Below, piece after piece: positions 40,043-54,559 of a DNA stretch of 64,000 nucleotides; position 1 is the first letter of the stretch, and every line of letters starts with the position of its first letter. The position numbers were made by a program, and so were the translations under genes. A model generated the notes under the pieces. That model made no database searches and was not told the DNA's origin. It saw only the letters and a list, made by a program, of their open reading frames with translations. This DNA comes from Epiperipatus broadwayi (Eukaryota; Onychophora; Udeonychophora; Euonychophora; Peripatidae): NCBI GenBank assembly GCA_028023455.1, contig JAQFVV010006335.1:502741-566740 (forward strand). The letters run 5' to 3'.

Positions 40043-40554
40043 GGTGTTCTATTTTTTGTAAAAGATATTTCTATTAAAAATATAATTTTACTTTCTTTAT
40101 TGGCATGAAAAAAATCTGGTTGTTTGGAAATGGTATTATTTTTTATTTAAATGTTTTTAATATAAAAAATCGCTTTGTAGGCTAAAAACTTTTAAACTTA
40201 ATTGAGAGCTGTAGTCAGCTTGTTCTTTTCTGAATAGGAGCAGGACCGCATTACTATGAGAATATATTCATAAGAATAGGGTGATTGTTATGTATACATA
40301 ACATAAGCAGTATTCTTAAATTATTCTCATTTCACACTTTGAAATAATATAAATGAACTTTTCTTAATATAAATAAGATTCAACCATTTTTTGATTTGAG
40401 ATTAGTTATGCTGGAGTTTGCACTTATCAAGAGGGTTTCTTAAAACCAGTCCTTTAATTCTTGTCTTACAAAGTTCACAGTTCAAAATTTAGCTACTATA
40501 TATCTAATAAGATGAAAAGATACTTAAATGCATGCATTCATAATATTTTAAAAT

Positions 40555-41945
40555 GTATTTTTGTAATATATTAATTATTACATTCAAATATCAGCCTTTC
40601 AAGCAAATTGTGCATACGCTTTTGCGAGTGTTAATAATAATAAATGAATATTTTCTCTCCAATACAAGATATAGTATTTATGCAGGAATAAAATGAATCC
40701 ACCTATTCTTGCAACTAAAATGCTTATATATGAGCAAATCTGAAGTACTGGCAAGGAAAGCATGAGGATGGAATGCTCACTTTAAATTACTATATACAAT
40801 GTCTGAATGAATGACATCGGTGAAATTGTCTAGAATTTACTAAATGTCACTCTAACTGAAACTTAATCATATGTAAATAAGCATTTATTTTTATATAGCA
40901 CATGTTTACAATTGTATTACATTCAAATATCAGCCTTTTAAGCTAATTGTGCATACACTTTTGCGAGTGTTAATAATAATAAATGAATACTTTCTCTCCA
41001 ATACAAGATATAGTCATTCATTCAGACATCGTATATAGTAATTTAAAGTGAGTGTTCCATCCTCATGTTTTCCTTGCCAGTACTTCATATTTGCTCATAT
41101 ATAAGCATTTGAGTTGCAGGAATAGGTGGATTCATTTTATCCCTGCATAAATACTATATCTTGTATTGGAGAGAAAGTATTCATTTATTATTATTAACAC
41201 TCGCAAAAGTGTATGCACAATTAGCTTAAAAGGCTGATATTTGAATGTAATACAATTGTAAACATACGCTATATAAAATAAATGCCTATTTACATATGAT
41301 TAAATTTCAGTTAGAGTGACATTTAGTAAATTCTAGACAATTTCACCAACATCATTTATTCAGACATCGTATATAGTAATTTAAAGTGAGCATTACATCC
41401 TCACACTTTCCTTGCCAGTACTTCAGATTTGCTCATATATAAGCATTTGAGTTGCAGGAATAGGTGGATTCATTTTATTCCTGCATAAATACTATATCTT
41501 GTATTGGAGAGAAAGCATTCATTTATTATTATTAACACTTGCAAAAGCATATGCACAATTAGCTTGAAAGACTGATATTTGAATGTAATACAATTGTAAC
41601 CATGCACTATATAAAATAAATGCTTATTTACATATGATTAAGTTTCAGTTAGAGTGACGTTTAGTAAGACAATTTCACCAACATCATTCATTCAGACAAT
41701 GTATATAGTAATTTAAAGTGAGCATTCTATCCTCACGCTTTCCTTGCCAGTACATCAGTTTTGCTCATTTATAAGCATTTGAATTGCAGGAATAGGTGGA
41801 TTCATTTTCTTCCTGCATAAATACTATATCTTGTATTAGATAGAAAGTATTCATTTATTATTATTACCACTCGCAAAAGCGTATGCACAATTACCTTGAA
41901 AGGCTGATATTTGAATGTAATACAATTGTAAACATGCACTATATA
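40555..41945. repeat. Inverted and tandem cluster of the ~330-bp repeat (copy 2)
   Basis: Same arrangement as 9340-10,740, with scattered substitutions. One full and one partial minus-strand unit are followed by three plus-strand units. Confidence 0.85.
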
Positions 41946-42908
41946 AAATAAATGCTTATTTAAATATATTAATTATGTAATTGGTTATGTAATTTTATTT
42001 ACATTTCATTGTATATATGTAGCAATTTTACATTGTATGCTAGCATGCCTGGTGAAATAAGTCATTTCATCTATTATTCATTCAGCTAGATATATAATAA
42101 GATGTGTATATACTCTCCTATGTAATTAAGCATTATTTAAATGTATGTAATATATTGCAGTTTAATAGAAAATTAAAGTCATGTATATGATATTGCAGTA
42201 AATAATAGAACCATGGTTTAAGTATTATGATTAGAGTTTTAGTTTGGGTTAAAGTTATAATAAAAAGTAAATAAGAAAAAACCAAAAAAAAACATTGTAA
42301 TTTATAAGCGGTATACAATTTATTAGTCAGTATTACTTATAAAACTGTAGCAGTCATTTTGTTCATTTTAGAGCAATCTCACCAAATTCAGCATACAACA
42401 TAGCATCCAAAAGCATGATGCTTGTATGAAAAATTTAGCTAAGTCTGAGTTCAAACCACCTAAATAAATAAGTGTTGGTATGAAAAAGCCTATAACGTAG
42501 GAAAAAAAAATCATATTTCAAAATAAAGTGTTGTAAGGGCTGCCCATCCCTTGTATATGCATGTAAATGGATTATGTCCTATACATGGTGAATCAGATTG
42601 ATTTGTGGTAAACATGCATAGGATGAGAAGGTTGTCACTGAGATGGGATTTACGCATTCCATTATCAGATTTTTAATAAAATGGATTAGTGAAGAGTTGT
42701 GGGGTGGAGTGGTTTGAAGCCTGTTCATTAAAGTATAAAGATTGGTTATCTTAATATAATCTAAGTTTTGATAGTTTATATGTGTGGAGATGGTAATCTG
42801 GACCAACTAAAGAATGCTTGTTTAGCACAATATATATATATATATATATATTATATATTGTATATATATATATATATATATATATTCATGATTATTTATC
42901 TTTTCAAC

Positions 42909-42980
42909 GTGTGTGATCAAGTATGTCAGTGGTGTGAGACACCATGGATGGTTGAGGGTTGTGTGAAAGTCTGAGTTCCA
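42909..42980 (+). repeat. Short interspersed repeat, possibly SINE-like (copy 2)
   Basis: Counterpart of 11,682-11,752. A complex (TA)n run precedes it (42,832-42,884) and a C10-type run follows it (about 42,981-42,992), longer than in copy 1. Confidence 0.45.
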
Positions 42981-43400
42981 CCCCCCCCCCCCTTATATTT
43001 TATATATAGAAGTGCAGATATTAAAAAGCCTGCATTCAAGAAAAAATCATATTGCTAAATATCTGATTCTGAGATAAATAATTGCAATTTGAAGTGATTG
43101 ATGAGTCTGTGGCAGCTGATATTGAGTTTTCTAGTAGATCAAATTCCTACATGAAATAAAGCTGGGTTGTTCCCATTTATCATTAGTTTTAGAAGGTCAA
43201 AGTTTGATTGTCTACCTTTAAAAAATAGAAGTATATGGTAGAATACCTTGTTTAATAGTTTTTCGAGTAAATGTGAAAGAAAAATCACATATATATATAT
43301 ATATATATAGTAAATACATATTTATAAGTGTAACCTCTCAATTTATTATTAATAACTATATTTTTTTATAAATTGTTTACAATGTATTTATACAATGGAG

Positions 43401-43534
43401 TAAATATTCAAATCACCCTCCTAAATATTAACATATTTTGGCAGCACCCTCTACTAAGAAATATAAAGTCCAAATTATTCACAGATGGTGTTGCTGAAAT
43501 ATCTTAATATTTACGAGAGTGATTTGAATATTTA
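43401..43534. repeat. 134-bp fold-back element (MITE-like), copy 2
   Basis: Counterpart of 12,146-12,279, with the same arms and the same length. Confidence 0.65.
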
Positions 43535-45407
43535 ATATTTGGGAGAGAGATTTGAATAATTTCTATTTAATTTTCAGTTAATGTTAGACATTATAATATT
43601 TTCTTATAATATATACTGAAAATGTATTTGTAATTATGGAGAATAGCTAATCTTTCTCTGGCTATGAATATGTAATAAATATTTTTTTTCATGTGTCATA
43701 TCATAGCATCAGCCAGGAAACAAACCCACTAACCCGGGACAACTGCTTGTAAAGTGGCTGTCATTGAGCTCTTGACCACCAATGCTTGACAAATATGTAA
43801 TAAATATTGTATGATAAGCAAACGTCAATAACAGAAGGAATACCTATATTTTAAACTTTTAATGTTTATAAGCTTATTCTTGCCAATAATGATAGAGATT
43901 GAGAGAGATTAATTGTATCTCTCAATTACATGCATTTTAATATATGCTACTTTTATCTTTACAATTATTTATTTCTGCTTGTTTGTTAGTTTAATAGTTA
44001 TCCATGTCATATTTTTATCTGGATGATAAATAAGATTCATTGTAACTGTCCATCTTTGTTGGCAAAGGTAATATTATAAATATTAAAAACTTAAGAAATA
44101 TATGGTCTATTCTACTTTTGACCATTGCTAAATATTTTTATAGTCTAGGAGATTAATTGCTCTCCTAATTACATATTCATTAAGCTATGAAAATTTTATA
44201 TTTATAAGGATTATTTGTATATATACACATAAAACATATGTATTGTATATAAGCAATAGAACATTAAACAACACATATATAAACAAAGCTCATGAATTAT
44301 CTGCTAAATGCAATATATGCTTGGATCTTGAAATTAAATATAGTGGATACCATGATTATACTGTACTGTCATCTTATAAATTGATAATCTACTTTTTATA
44401 CATTATACACAATAAAATTTATAGAGTATCATAAATCACAACATTTGGATGCATCAGATGAGATTAATAGATTGAGATATTCTTTTCATACAAGTGATCT
44501 TTGCTTAGCTTTTTATTTTTTCATAGAATATTTGTCAATTTTTGACAAATTATAATGTAAATTTGAATTTGTTACCCCTTAGTAATAGCTTAATGTTTTA
44601 TGATGCATCTTGAGCATTAATTTTGTATTTGTTTTATTAAAAGTTGAAGACATGCAGACAAACTTTGTTTAATAAAAATAAATTATTTATTACATAAATA
44701 TCATGGCCATTTAAAAAAAATATATTTTAAACCAAAAATTCAATTCAGTGCATAACTAAACATTCACTAATAGCTTTACTTTAGTTCAGATTGTAAATTT
44801 TATTATGTATAAATATTTATCCAATTATTCAGATTCCCTTTCTTGGTAATTTAATATTTTCATCAGCCATTCTAGTTTAAGTTTGCTAAGTTTTACTATT
44901 TCTTATTAAACTTTTTTTGTAAAATTATGATTATTTTGCATAATTTTGTAAGTTATTTACATAGTTCATTATATTACTTTGTTAGTAGTCATGAAGACAT
45001 CAAATTGATGTATTTACTATGGGTATGGACTATTCTTATATGCATAAAGATCTAAAAATATGTATTGTGTCAAGTACTTTTAGTAAACAATGTTATTATG
45101 AGTAATAAAGAAAAAAACCTTTTTGTTTAACACTTAATTTTTTTTAGATATGTAACAAATAAGGTTCATAGTTCATTATGGTCAAGAGATTATGTTTAAT
45201 TATTTAAATATCTCAGTTTATAATAGTATAATTTTGATAATTCTCTTTACATATATTGTAACCTGCAAAATGAGCAAAAGTGAATTGCTAAGTTGAATAC
45301 ATGCCACAAAGTTCGATTGACACAACTATCCCTAAGTGATCGATTGCAAATATGTTGTGCATGCCAAAATGGTAAACAACAAAATTAAGACAACTGAACA
45401 ATCATAG

Positions 45408-45710
<303 letters not shown>

Positions 45711-47524
45711 AGTAACTCAGAATGTAAGCTAGCTCTGATGCATATGCTGCCGCTATAAGTGGAAAATATGTGCATTATGATAAATGCAAAAACTTCAAAT
45801 TTAGAGAAGAGTTTTCATATTCTCTTTTTAAATCACCATGTAACTCATTAAAATATATGCAGTATAGGAAACAAAAAAAGGTTAGCTTATTTTTAATACT
45901 TTTTATCCATCACATCTTTTAAAATACAACCAAATCTTATAGTCATAATTATTTTCTACATAAGCAGATCTAATGTAGTTATTATTTATTGAAACAAATC
46001 TTCTATGCCAATGTAATTATTTTTTTAGAATATTTCTTATCTTAAGAATAGCAATTCTTTTTTAAAACATTTTTTGTAAATAAATCTCAGGGTTCTTTGG
46101 ATAATCAATAATCTTGATTTTCTTTTACTCCTTAAAATCAACCAAGAATGTGATCTTACTAGCAAATAATGGCAATAAGACATGATCTTACTTGGAAGAT
46201 GATATCTTGTTTAATCAAACAATTATCAAATTTAGAATTAGGATTAAACTTGAAAAACCCTTAGGTTAAAAACAATTATAACACACTAGGATGACATTTG
46301 TCATATTATGAGTGGGAAAGTGATTTTGTTGCTACACAAAATATCATATCAACAGGTTCTCTTAATCTTTTACCAAAATAAAAATAACCTTATGGTCTTA
46401 ATACAAGTTGAATAAAGTGAAGTGATCTTATAGTTTTATCAACAGAAATAAGCTAGAATAAAGTGATCTTATAATAAGTATATAAATAATCTTATCATTA
46501 AGAGAAATAATATTTTTGATGCTATCTCAACAACCATAATATAATTATCAATACGGTGACTCATATCATAGTTCTTATACTCTCAATGCATAAAATAAAT
46601 AAATATGTGTGTGATAATATTAGAGTTCTGAAAGATGCAGATGATAAGAATGATAGAGAAGAAAAAATTAATTATTGACACTTATAACGGTGAATAAGCA
46701 AACATCAAGCTGTTTTATAAACTTTATAAAATTATCAAAAATTCTTCAATATAAAATAAAATATAAAATTATGAATTACCATTCAATAATATAGCAAAAT
46801 TATTAGTAAATTAGACATTTAATTATAAGCTCCTATAGGTTTTGCCAAGTTTTTACCTTCAGTAATTTCACTTGCTATTGAAAGATATTCAATAATACTA
46901 AATAAGATGAAATATTATCATTTCTGGTAGTGACAAATAATGTAGAAATTGTATACATTTTATATAGCCATATGAATAATTATAAATTTTTATAACAAAT
47001 ATTTTATTGGGTTTTAAAACATCTGGATATGCTGGCTAGGTATTTTAGCAGAATTGCACATAAAATAATTCACTCTGAATTACAAGGAGTGCAAGTGAAA
47101 ACATGGTTGACAATACGCATTACCTCCAAAAATACCAAATGCCAGGATAAAGATATTTTTATGCATCGTTACATATGACTTTAAATAATATATCATTAAA
47201 TTTTATATTAAAGGATTGAGACAAAAATACAATACAGGAGATAGCATGAACTGAAATAAACACGTGCACATGAGGGTAGCAAAGAACTTGGGATTTGTCT
47301 ATAGTATTTGGAACAGTTGACCTTAGTTCAAAATCAAGTTTTACTGTTCTACCACAACCCATGTTTCATCCTGCTCCTTTTTTTGTCACATGTATATACA
47401 CTATACATATATTTGTGAGAAGCATCTATAAAAGTTATAAATATAAATTTAAATAAAAATTATTTAATTATTTTGATATTAATGTCTCTAGATGTGAATC
47501 AGATATATACATATATTAATGGAG

Positions 47525-47526
<2 letters not shown>

Positions 47527-47614
<88 letters not shown>
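47527..47614. repeat. (TA)n array, empty site for the 4.28-kb insertion
   Basis: About 44 TA units join GGAGCTTA directly to AAGCACAAAC, the two flanks that in copy 1 are separated by 18,692-22,971. Confidence 0.95.
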
Positions 47615-47616
<2 letters not shown>

Positions 47617-48028
47617 CACAAACAAATATTGTAAATAAATTTGTATTTTTTTTCTTAATTATATTTTTAATAAATTGCAATTATTTTTCTTTATATAATT
47701 ACACAAAAATTCAAAATGGAAGATGCAATCGTTGCCTGCCCAAGAGTAATTAAAGGGTGAGAAGATTAGTTTGTTTCATGGTTTTAAAAGGAATTTTAAA
47801 TTAAAGCTAATGAAAGTAAAATTTAAAACAAAGCTAATTGATTTTAAGTTAGCTGTTAACATTTTTATCAAATCTATTTCCAATCTGGAAATTGATTTGA
47901 ATTTATTTTTGGTCAGCTATCTTGCGATTGCATCTCCATAACAAGAGAGAAAATATTTTTGCAAATTAAAGATTCAATTAGAGTTAAGAAGTTTAATTAA
48001 AAACATTCTTTGAATAACTCAAAACTGG

Positions 48029-48066
48029 TATAAATAGGATTGAAAATCTATTGTGGGAGAGTTCAG
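48029..48066 (+). promoter_or_regulatory. Candidate TATA/initiator promoter (copy 2)
   Basis: Counterpart of 23,474-23,513. TATAAATA at 48,029 and initiator A at 48,065 are unchanged. Confidence 0.3.
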
Positions 48067-50566
48067 TCAAGTGCTGCTAAACTGACTTCATGTCTTTTGA
48101 TTTTTAAAATGGTTTTTGGGTAGAGTGACCTAAGCTGCCTTTCCCTCCATCTCCAGCCTGACTCTTTGCCATACAGAGATGTAGCTCCTACCAATCAATG
48201 ATGCCATCTTCCACAAAAGATTCATCTGTAGTTCACCCCATAGAATCATGATGTAACAAGCCTATAGCCATTATCATCATCTTACCTGAAGTCTAACTCC
48301 TAATTCTTTGAAATTATTGTTTTCTTTATGTTAAACCTTTTTTTAACTCATTCATCAGTGAGCAGGTTAAACTAATAATTATTTTCTTAGTATCGATTCT
48401 CTATAACCTAAACTACTCTTATTGTAAAATATTTCATCCAACTCATGTTTCTTATTTTTCTTATAATTTAGTGCGGTTATAATTTAATTTTAATGATATT
48501 TTTGTATTTTCATTTGATTTTTATTTGTAAATGTTAATCAAACTTAGTCTTACAAATTTCTATATCCCGCTATGGAATAGAGGGGGGGGGGATAATTAAT
48601 TATTTCATGTCTTTATTTCTAACTAGCTCGTAAGATTGAGTTTGTTTGATAAATGAATATATGTTTTTTTTTTTTTTAAATATTTTATAGTAAATTTATA
48701 CAAAATGTATAAATATTTTTCCAATCTGGGATGGATCTTGGTGTCTGTTAATTTTTTGATTTCTTTCTCTTAATCACCATCACCAAAAGGCTGGTGACCA
48801 AATACTCTTTTGTTATTTGCACTTTTAAGTGCGGCGATTTTAATTTTTTTTATATGTTAATAAAATAGTATTGATTCAAGAAAGGGGAGAACTGCACGCT
48901 TCTGATAAAAGATTTTATCTTACATGGGTCATTATTTTAACATATCATTACTTATTTGTTAAACCACTTAAGGCTTTTTGTTAGTATTCAAGCTCAATGA
49001 TTTCATATTCTTATAATAGCATTGCTAGCATATGTCAGACATTAATGAGCCACATAAGGGCTTTGATCTTGATTTATCCATACATCATTCCAGGGATTCT
49101 TGATCATCCTTGTTTATCATTCTTCTCCTCAATTTGTATATTTATATATTGTTCTTATCTGTCTGTACCTCACTCCAAAAGATACAGAACCTTCCATCTT
49201 TTTTCAGTGTTCTCGTTCCTAACAGGGGTATATGTCTACTCCCTGGAGCAAGCAGGCTAGTTTAGTTGAAGATATGTATGGTTTGCCATGATCCGGACCC
49301 ATAACAACTTCCTACCCACTTTTTTTTTTCAGTACTCCTCAGCTGGAAGCTGGCGTACCATCTTAAAATCGAAGAATGATGTTTTCTTGGCCAAAGCTGC
49401 CACACTCTCTCACATAATGCTAGCACCACAATTTTCTTATATTTTATTTTTTAACCTATTTAACAAAATAAACCATAATGTTGAGTGATAATGAAACATT
49501 GTTCTCTTTATAATAATTTTCATTGGAGTTTTAGATCCAAATTATCATGAAGCTGCCCTCCCCTTTATTGAAATAAGCAATTCCCGTATTTATAAATTTC
49601 GCAATATTGGATCGTTAAATGTCGAAAATGTGTAATAAATAAATGTTTTGTTTTTTTTTTTAATATATACTTATGGATCAAAATGTATCCTTAATTAATT
49701 GTTACTAATAAATGCTATGAATTAAAATAAAGCTATGTATCCAATGCCAAAGGCATTCCATTAAAATTGTCCAAACAATAACTCAGTTATTTTATCTTTA
49801 TTTGTGTTTTCTAAAGGTATAAAACGTCCACCAACCATCCAGATAAATATATTTTTATAATATGAAATAAAATCAGATTTTTAAATATATGTTATGCATT
49901 GAAATGCCGCACTAAATTGATATCTGTTAAAATAAAAATAATTGAATCAAGTTTGTCAAAGATTTGTAACCAGAATAATAGTTTAAACTGCCTGAAGTTG
50001 ATTATATATATATAATCATCTTGCATTTTGTCAAAATAAATATTCATATTTTAAACTTAATCCAGTTGTTCGAATCTCCTTGATATATTTATATATGTTT
50101 TTTAACTTATATCTTGGGTTCACTCAATCTCTCATTATCATCACCAGTTGAGTTCTCATGCAAAACATTGTAGCACTAGGCCAGGATAGAATGAATTCAT
50201 GTGGTATCACCATAGGTGTTGTCTATAGTGTTATAAATTTAGGGAATGGGAAAATAGGTTAGAATTCATGATTACTCCTGATCTGTGTACCTCAGGCATG
50301 AATGGATTCAGGGTATTGTTTAGATTCTAAATCTTGTTGGATGGGTTTACATTTTTGACCAGTACATAATGAAATATGAGAATGAATCATCAAAAGAGAG
50401 GGTTGCCTAAATATAGTATTATATGCTTAGTATCACAAAAATATCACAAAACTCTCTGGCATAATGCAGACGCCTATAAGAGAGAGAGAATACTATCATT
50501 TCTTAAAAAATAGCAATAAATGATGTATAAAGCCTATACAATAATAAATATAGCAAAAATATAGAT

Positions 50567-50669
<103 letters not shown>

Positions 50670-51870
50670 GTGGCAAAAATAATTCAATAATTCACAAACT
50701 CTGTGAAACATTGATACACATTCAAAAAATTTCAAAAGGGCACAGGTATAGTACACTTTAAAATATGTGGTACATTATTAATATTATGAAAATGAAACAT
50801 GAAAATACATGTTAAACCTATGCATAAAATCATTCAGATAAACATAAATAAATACAATGCATATAAAATAAATAGTAAATTAAATATTTTATACCCATTT
50901 ACCAATAAAATGATGATTTTTTAAAAAAATTGATGTTCATATCATTACACCAGATAAACTCAAATAATGTTCTTGGATAGACTAATGTTTCTAGATATAG
51001 GATGTCCTAATAATATTATAAACTAAAAGAATAGTGGTGTTTTATAATATGAGAGAGATAGATATTTGAAGTTACTGACCCAAACAAAAATATAGCCATT
51101 TTAAATGAATTAATGTAGATTAAATAAGTAAAATTGTAAATACTATAAATATTGCATAATTTTATAATAGTGTGAAGAATAACAATACAACAAGCATTAT
51201 ACATTTTTAGTAATATGTTAAATAAATGAGATTAATATATCTTTCTGAAGAGCAATGTTTATAATTTTCTAATGAATATAAATGAAGAAAAAATATTCTG
51301 AAATTGAGCATGGTCAGAAGCTTTAAAATTAATATTTCTGAAGAGCAAGTAGAGTATGGTAATGAATTAAAATATACCTTTTGAAGAGCAGACATATTTT
51401 TATAACTTGTAGTGAATATATTGAAAATATATCTCGTTCTTCTGAAATACTGCAATGCAATAATAATTATTGTATAAAATTGCATTCATGAAATATATTA
51501 ATGAATAATTACTTTAAATGATCAAAGTTCAATATTAAAATATGTCCATAATGTTGTCTTCTATATATAAAATTAAAAATAATTTAAAACAATATTGAAA
51601 TAAACAACTCATAATAAATAAAAAAATCATTTAATAGATAAATCCAGCTTTCATTTCTTAATGGAACTTTTTCAAGATGTTTTTCTTTTTACACAATCTC
51701 ATGACCAATTTTCATACAACACCCCCCTCCCCAATGAACATTATTTACATTATATTATAATAAATATAATTATTAAAATACATACATTAAATATAACTAT
51801 TAAAATACACATATGTACATCAAAATGATTAATTTTTTTACAGTCCTCCCCTCCCCCATAATATATATAT

Positions 51871-52983
51871 ATCCAACTAATCTAAAAAATAATAATAATT
51901 AATTCCTTTTATAAAATTATAACGCTAAAGTTTTCAATAATCTAACAATTCCCATCATATTCTTGCAATAATGAATAACAATAAATACAATTTCATATCT
52001 TCCTAAAAGTAGGATATTTCATAATATAACATATTTAATAAGTATAAGACTTTATTAATAGTATGCAGATTAAATAAGTCCTAAATCAAATTCCAGTCAT
52101 AATTTTCTTTTAAAACATAATTTACTTGGAATAAAACAAATATTTTCTTTATAAAATATAGCCATGTAAATTTTGTTTATAGAAACATACATAAATAATG
52201 TATTTTCATTAAAATATATTTTATAACAGTTTATATCTTTTTTTTTGGAAATATATCATGTAATTAATGAAAAAAATAAACATTTCTTCCTTTGAAATAA
52301 TTCTTATACATTTAAAAATGAGGTTCATAAAATAAGTAAATGAATGATTATCAATAGACATTTATAGATTAGTAAGTAACATTTTTGAATTCTTTTATCA
52401 TTTTCCTGGTCCTGATATTTTTTTTTAAAATAGCAGATAATTTATTTTCCAAGTCAATAAAAAATAGTTAAAAATTTCTAGTAACTAATTTAAGAATTAT
52501 CTTTCTTAAAATAGTGTTTGAATATAATAAAACAAATAAAATGGAATTAATAAATGCAGTTATAATATATACAGCTGTCATAGTTTGACCAAACAATAAT
52601 TCACTTCCTGCAATGCATGCATGTGTTGAAGAGCAATTTTCCATAATGAAGTTGAAGTAATTTGAAGTGTTGAATGTCTCGGTTAAAAAAAACCTCAATT
52701 GATAATTATTTTAGCAATGCATATTTCACTTAAAGGAGTAATCAATAATTAGTTATAAAAAACTATAACTTGAAAGCATGAAATAAAAATCAAGTGTGTG
52801 TAAGTTTGACAAAGCAAATTTTTATAGAGTAATGTTTTCCTTAAGGTTTGTGATGATGGTACTTTAATTGTATTTTTATATTGGACTATTTTCATCATTT
52901 AATATTAAGTATTAAATGTCTTTAGAAATATTAAACTTTGTTTAAATATTCCAATTACATTTATCTGTTAGTAAGAGCAAATA
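51871..52983. other. AT-rich sequence right of copy 2, nothing recognised
   Basis: No gene, RNA or repeat is visible. In the haplotype model this is the true right flank of the Gypsy insertion site. Confidence 0.5.
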
Positions 52984-53192
52984 GGCTAGTATATGCACAA
53001 TGTTTCAAAAGGTATTCTCTCTTCATCAAGTGCTGTTGGCCTCATCAGTGAAAGCACTAGCATGGGAATCAAACCTGACTTTGGCAGGATAGCTTAGTTG
53101 GTTAGTACTGTTATTGGTCCAGCCAGAAACATCTAAAGAAGAGAGGAGAATAATAAATCTTGAAATGTTGTGTGTATACTAACCTGTGTAAT
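52984..53192. repeat. ~208-bp fold-back repeat with tRNA-like A and B boxes
   Basis: Imperfect ~45-bp inverted arms: AGGCTAGTATATGCACAATG on the left and its counterpart TTGTGTGTATACTAACCT on the right, each adjoining a CTCTCTTC/GAAGAGAG block. The centre has TAGCTTAGTTGG (perfect A-box consensus, plus strand, near 53,091) and GGTTTGATTCC (B-box consensus with one change, minus strand, near 53,062). The boxes are on opposite strands, so this is not one tRNA. It may be two SINE fragments joined head to head. Confidence 0.5.
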
Positions 53193-53401
53193 ATTACTCA
53201 CAGTTGAATATAAATATTTAAATAATTTTTTAAAGACATTCAATAGTTAATATTAAATAACAGAACTAGTCCAGTATATAACTATAACTTTTATAGAGTA
53301 AGTCATGTGATAGAAATCAATTGGATGATTGACAACTGATGAAATATTCAACCCAGATAATCTAATTAACTGAAAGTTCACATTCTTTAATAACTAAGTA
53401 T

Positions 53402-53506
53402 ATAAAACAGGCAAAACTCTTCAATATTGCCACTCAGTACAAGACAGATTAATCAATAGATGCCAGAAAGCTTAGACACAAAATCCCCATCTAGTGCCTA
53501 CTCATC
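53402..53506. repeat. Dispersed ~105-bp repeat, copy a
   Basis: AAAACAGGCAAAACTCT, then TAATCAATAGATGCCAGAA and GCCTACTCAT. Related copies lie at 53,842-53,948 and (partial) 60,231-60,296. Identity is unknown. Confidence 0.7.
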
Positions 53507-53841
53507 CAATATCCCAAGACTAGTTTCTGGCTTGTGGTCTTTATCAATGAAGAGCCTTGAATCTGAGAGCACTGTACCTAGAACTTAGAATGTAGTGCAA
53601 CTCTCCAGCAGCCACCCTTTATCTCTACTGAAGTACAAAACCATGAATCTTTAATTGAAAGCACAATAATATTTTTAATCCAAGTTCATTAGCTTGCATA
53701 GTTATGAACTTAGTTTAGTACCTATACATTTTGGTGTCTTTGGTTCTTTAATAACCATAACCACCACTATCCTATTAGGCAGGATTAGTTTTAAGCCAAT
53801 AAACATCATATATTACCATTTTTATTCTTGCTTATAACTAT

Positions 53842-53948
53842 TATTAAAACAGGCAAAATTCTCCATTCAATATTTCCACTCAATGCAAGCCAGAGTAATC
53901 AATGGATGCCAGAAGACATGCATAAAATCCTCATCTCATGCCTACTCA
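53842..53948. repeat. Dispersed ~105-bp repeat, copy b
   Basis: Same blocks as copy a, about 440 bp downstream, with ~15-20% differences by eye. The ~330 bp between them have no recognised feature. Confidence 0.7.
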
Positions 53949-54559
53949 TTTATAAACAAGCATAAAAAATGGGTATCAGGTGATATTTATTAACTAAATA
54001 TATATTCTAAAAATATATCTAATTTAGATATTCTAGAGGATTCCAGACTTAAATGTCTAGATATCATATTATATCAATGGGATTATGTTATAAAGAACAT
54101 TTCTTGTAATCATTGAAGAAATTAAACATAAGGTATATATATATATATTGAATGCATGTGTTCATTTATTATACATAAAAATGTAGAATAACCAAAAAGT
54201 TAATAACATAGTAAACAAAAATGTAAACATATTTCTTAATGTTAATTTTAGTTTATTTTAAATTTATGTTATGTTTGTTTGTTTTCTTCCCATATATATT
54301 AATACAAAAAAATATTAGGTTTCGTGTATACATATTTACAAGCAATTTTGATAATATATTGTAATGAGCTGGAGAAAGGGTAAGCTTAATCTGCACTATA
54401 GGATGCCATCTAGGCATTTGAACCTAGAAAAATTTATAAAGTAGGCAGATACGAAAGTCAAAAAATTTTTTTTTTTTATTTTATATATTTTGATATCCGG
54501 TCATTAGCCCATTGTCACTAGCTCAGGGAGTAGCAGAGATTTATATTTATAATAAATTC
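53949..54559. other. AT-rich sequence, nothing recognised
   Basis: No gene or RNA is supported. A single A-box-like CTAGCTCAGGGAGTAGC near 54,517 lacks a B box. Confidence 0.5.

Larger units (their letters stand above)
35702..40278 (-). mobile_element. Decayed LINE with CCHC ORF1, APE endonuclease and reverse transcriptase
   Basis: A non-LTR retrotransposon on the minus strand. From its 5' end (right) it shows an ORF1 start (ATG at 40,042), a CCHC knuckle (~39,215-39,260), an APE endonuclease (37,754-38,661), an RT with YMDD (36,594-36,978) and a C-terminal CxxC...HxxxxC motif at the gap edge (35,702-35,760). Its 3' end lies in or beyond the gap. Frames are broken in many places. The 5' boundary coincides with the start of copy 2 (40,279), so it may be an insertion at that point. 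The clade is not certain (L1/Tx1- or jockey/I-like). Confidence 0.85.

Noticed and set aside
54513-54532. tRNA gene suggested by CTAGCTCAGGGAGTAGC
   Set aside because: No B box or acceptor stem can be paired with it.
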